Positions 62,965 through 64,000 of a stretch of DNA of 64,000 bases are shown in pieces. Source of the DNA: Cryobacterium psychrophilum (GTDB taxonomy: Bacteria > Actinomycetota > Actinomycetes > Actinomycetales > Microbacteriaceae); contig NZ_SODI01000001.1 of NCBI RefSeq assembly GCF_004365915.1, positions 2,418,001-2,482,000 of the forward strand, written 5' to 3'. The translations under genes were made by a program, and so were the position numbers. Under the pieces are notes generated by a model. The model saw only the letters and a program-made list of their open reading frames with translations, ran no database searches and had not been told where the DNA came from. How positions within the stretch are numbered: the first letter of the stretch is position 1; every line of letters starts with the position of its first letter.

Positions 62965-64000
62965 ATGGCGAAGTCCAATGCAGTGCAGGCTCAGGCAGCC
63001 CTCGTAGAACGTCCCCGTGCCCAGGTGCTCATCATCGGGGCCGGCATCAACGGAATCGCGACGTTCCGCGACCTCGCCCTCCAGGGAGTGGACGTGGTCA
63101 TTGTTGACCGCGGCGACTTCGTGTCCGGCGCGTCGGCGGCGAGTTCACACATGATCCATGGCGGGGTTCGTTACCTCGAGAACGGCGAGTTTCGGCTCGT
63201 CAAGGAGTCCGTCGAGGAACGCAACGGTCTGATCAAGATCGCGCCGCACTACGTGAAGCCGCTCCAGACGACAATCCCCATTTTTTCGACGTTCTCCGGC
63301 GTGCTCTCCGCGCCGCTGCGTTTTCTCACGCACAAGCAGGGCAGCAAGCACGTTGAGCGTGGCGCGCTGCTCATCAAACTCGGCATGGTGCTCTACGACT
63401 CCTTCTCCCGCGATGGTGGCACCGTCCCCCGTCATGTGTTCGCGGGCCGCAAGAAGGCCCTTGCCGCTCTGCCCCAGCTCAACGCGGGACTCAAATACAC
63501 CGCCACCTACTACGACGCGGCCATGCACGATCCGGAGCGCCTCGCCCTCGATGTGCTGCGCGACGGCCTCGACGCCGGCAGCAACGCCCGCGCGGCCAAC
63601 TACGTCGAAGCCGTTGGCATGGACGAGGAAGGCGTACGTCTGCGGAACGCGATCACGGGTGAAGAGTTCAGCTTCGCGGCCGACGTCGTCGTCAACACCA
63701 GCGGACCCTGGACCGACCACACCAACGATGCCCTCGGGCAGCCGAGTGCGTTCATGGGCGGCACCAAGGGGTCACACATTGTTCTCGACAGCCCCGAGCT
63801 GCTCGCAGCCACGGGCGGTCGAGAGATCTTCTTCGAGCACGAAGACGGCCGCATCGTCTTGATCTACCCGCTCAAGGGCCGCGTTCTGGTGGGAACGACC
63901 GACCTTGAGCACGACATGACGAAGCCGATTCGCTGCACGGAAGCCGAGGTCGATTATTTCTTCGAACTCGTCGCGCACGTTTTCCCAACCGTCTCCGTCG
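62965..64000 (+). CDS. GlpD-family FAD-dependent polyol-phosphate dehydrogenase (C-terminus cut)
   Basis: FAD-dependent dehydrogenase of the aerobic glycerol-3-phosphate dehydrogenase family, passing electrons to the quinone pool at the membrane. The first 345 residues are present and the frame runs off the right edge. Seen: FAD-binding IIGAGINGIATFRDLAL (about 24-40), DRGDFVSGASAASSHMIHGG and the substrate-side VVVNTSGPWTD and GTKGSHIVLD. The ATG at 62965 has AGAGGTG upstream. Divergence from a SorC-type regulator resembles erythritol-type polyol loci (EryB/EryD), so erythritol phosphate is an alternative substrate to glycerol 3-phosphate. Confidence 0.88.
   Translation, partial: MAKSNAVQAQAALVERPRAQVLIIGAGINGIATFRDLALQGVDVVIVDRGDFVSGASAASSHMIHGGVRYLENGEFRLVKESVEERNGLIKIAPHYVKPLQTTIPIFSTFSGVLSAPLRFLTHKQGSKHVERGALLIKLGMVLYDSFSRDGGTVPRHVFAGRKKALAALPQLNAGLKYTATYYDAAMHDPERLALDVLRDGLDAGSNARAANYVEAVGMDEEGVRLRNAITGEEFSFAADVVVNTSGPWTDHTNDALGQPSAFMGGTKGSHIVLDSPELLAATGGREIFFEHEDGRIVLIYPLKGRVLVGTTDLEHDMTKPIRCTEAEVDYFFELVAHVFPTVSV

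Overview
The window is high-GC actinobacterial DNA. Coding style (strong G/C third positions, GTG and TTG starts, many genes with no Shine-Dalgarno but a TAnnnT box 6-7 bases before the start codon), a 6C small RNA, a PASTA-type penicillin-binding protein, a RamB-type regulator, GTP-dependent PEP carboxykinase and a Tad pilus locus together suggest a Micrococcales member, most likely Microbacteriaceae (inference, not tested by search).

Layout. 1-6352: metallophosphoesterase and bifunctional penicillin-binding protein (minus), a tiny DUF4177-like gene and a RidA protein (plus), a perfect 42-base palindromic terminator, then acetyl-CoA synthetase (minus). 6531-6668: 6C small RNA. 6821-10091: compact Tad/Flp-type secretion locus. 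10102-17021: hypothetical gene, topA, tmk, holB and a secreted S33-type hydrolase lipoprotein.

17124-29497: a tRNA-Thr(CGT) gene followed by a decayed 12.3 kb genomic island. The 3' 46 bases of the tRNA are repeated (45/46) at 29452-29497, giving attL and attR. Inside are a truncated tyrosine integrase, a 941-residue adenylation/carrier/membrane-acyltransferase fusion with a DtxR/IdeR-type iron box in its promoter, a serine resolvase, a pair of related small unknown genes (one truncated), a 457-bp IS21-like remnant with perfect terminal repeats, pyruvate oxidase (poxB), CPBP-protease and IS110 fragments, and an IS4-family element inserted exactly at the left end of an IS1380-family element whose transposase carries a nonsense mutation. 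A second integrase tail near attR suggests two islands once lay in tandem.

29562-36662: Gfo/Idh/MocA oxidoreductase, D-Ala-D-Ala carboxypeptidase, nicotinamidase-like and alpha/beta hydrolases, then a cassette of secreted DUF4397 protein, class F-like sortase, ECF sigma factor and membrane anti-sigma factor, which looks like a self-contained cell-surface module. 36720-45692: homoprotocatechuate (3,4-dihydroxyphenylacetate) meta-cleavage genes hpaD, hpaE, a DapA-family aldolase, a GntR regulator, an FAH-RraA fusion (hpaG) and an MHS transporter, with a divergent succinate-semialdehyde dehydrogenase that would take the pathway end product into the TCA cycle. 45756-57659: SpoU-type RNA methyltransferase, thiolase and 3-hydroxyacyl-CoA dehydrogenase pair, RamB-type regulator divergent from pckG, GH38 alpha-mannosidase, ABC exporter. 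57656-61803: an MFS pseudogene and the riboflavin operon ribD-ribE-ribBA-ribH under an FMN riboswitch. 61876-64000: SorC-family regulator divergent from a GlpD-family dehydrogenase cut by the right edge.
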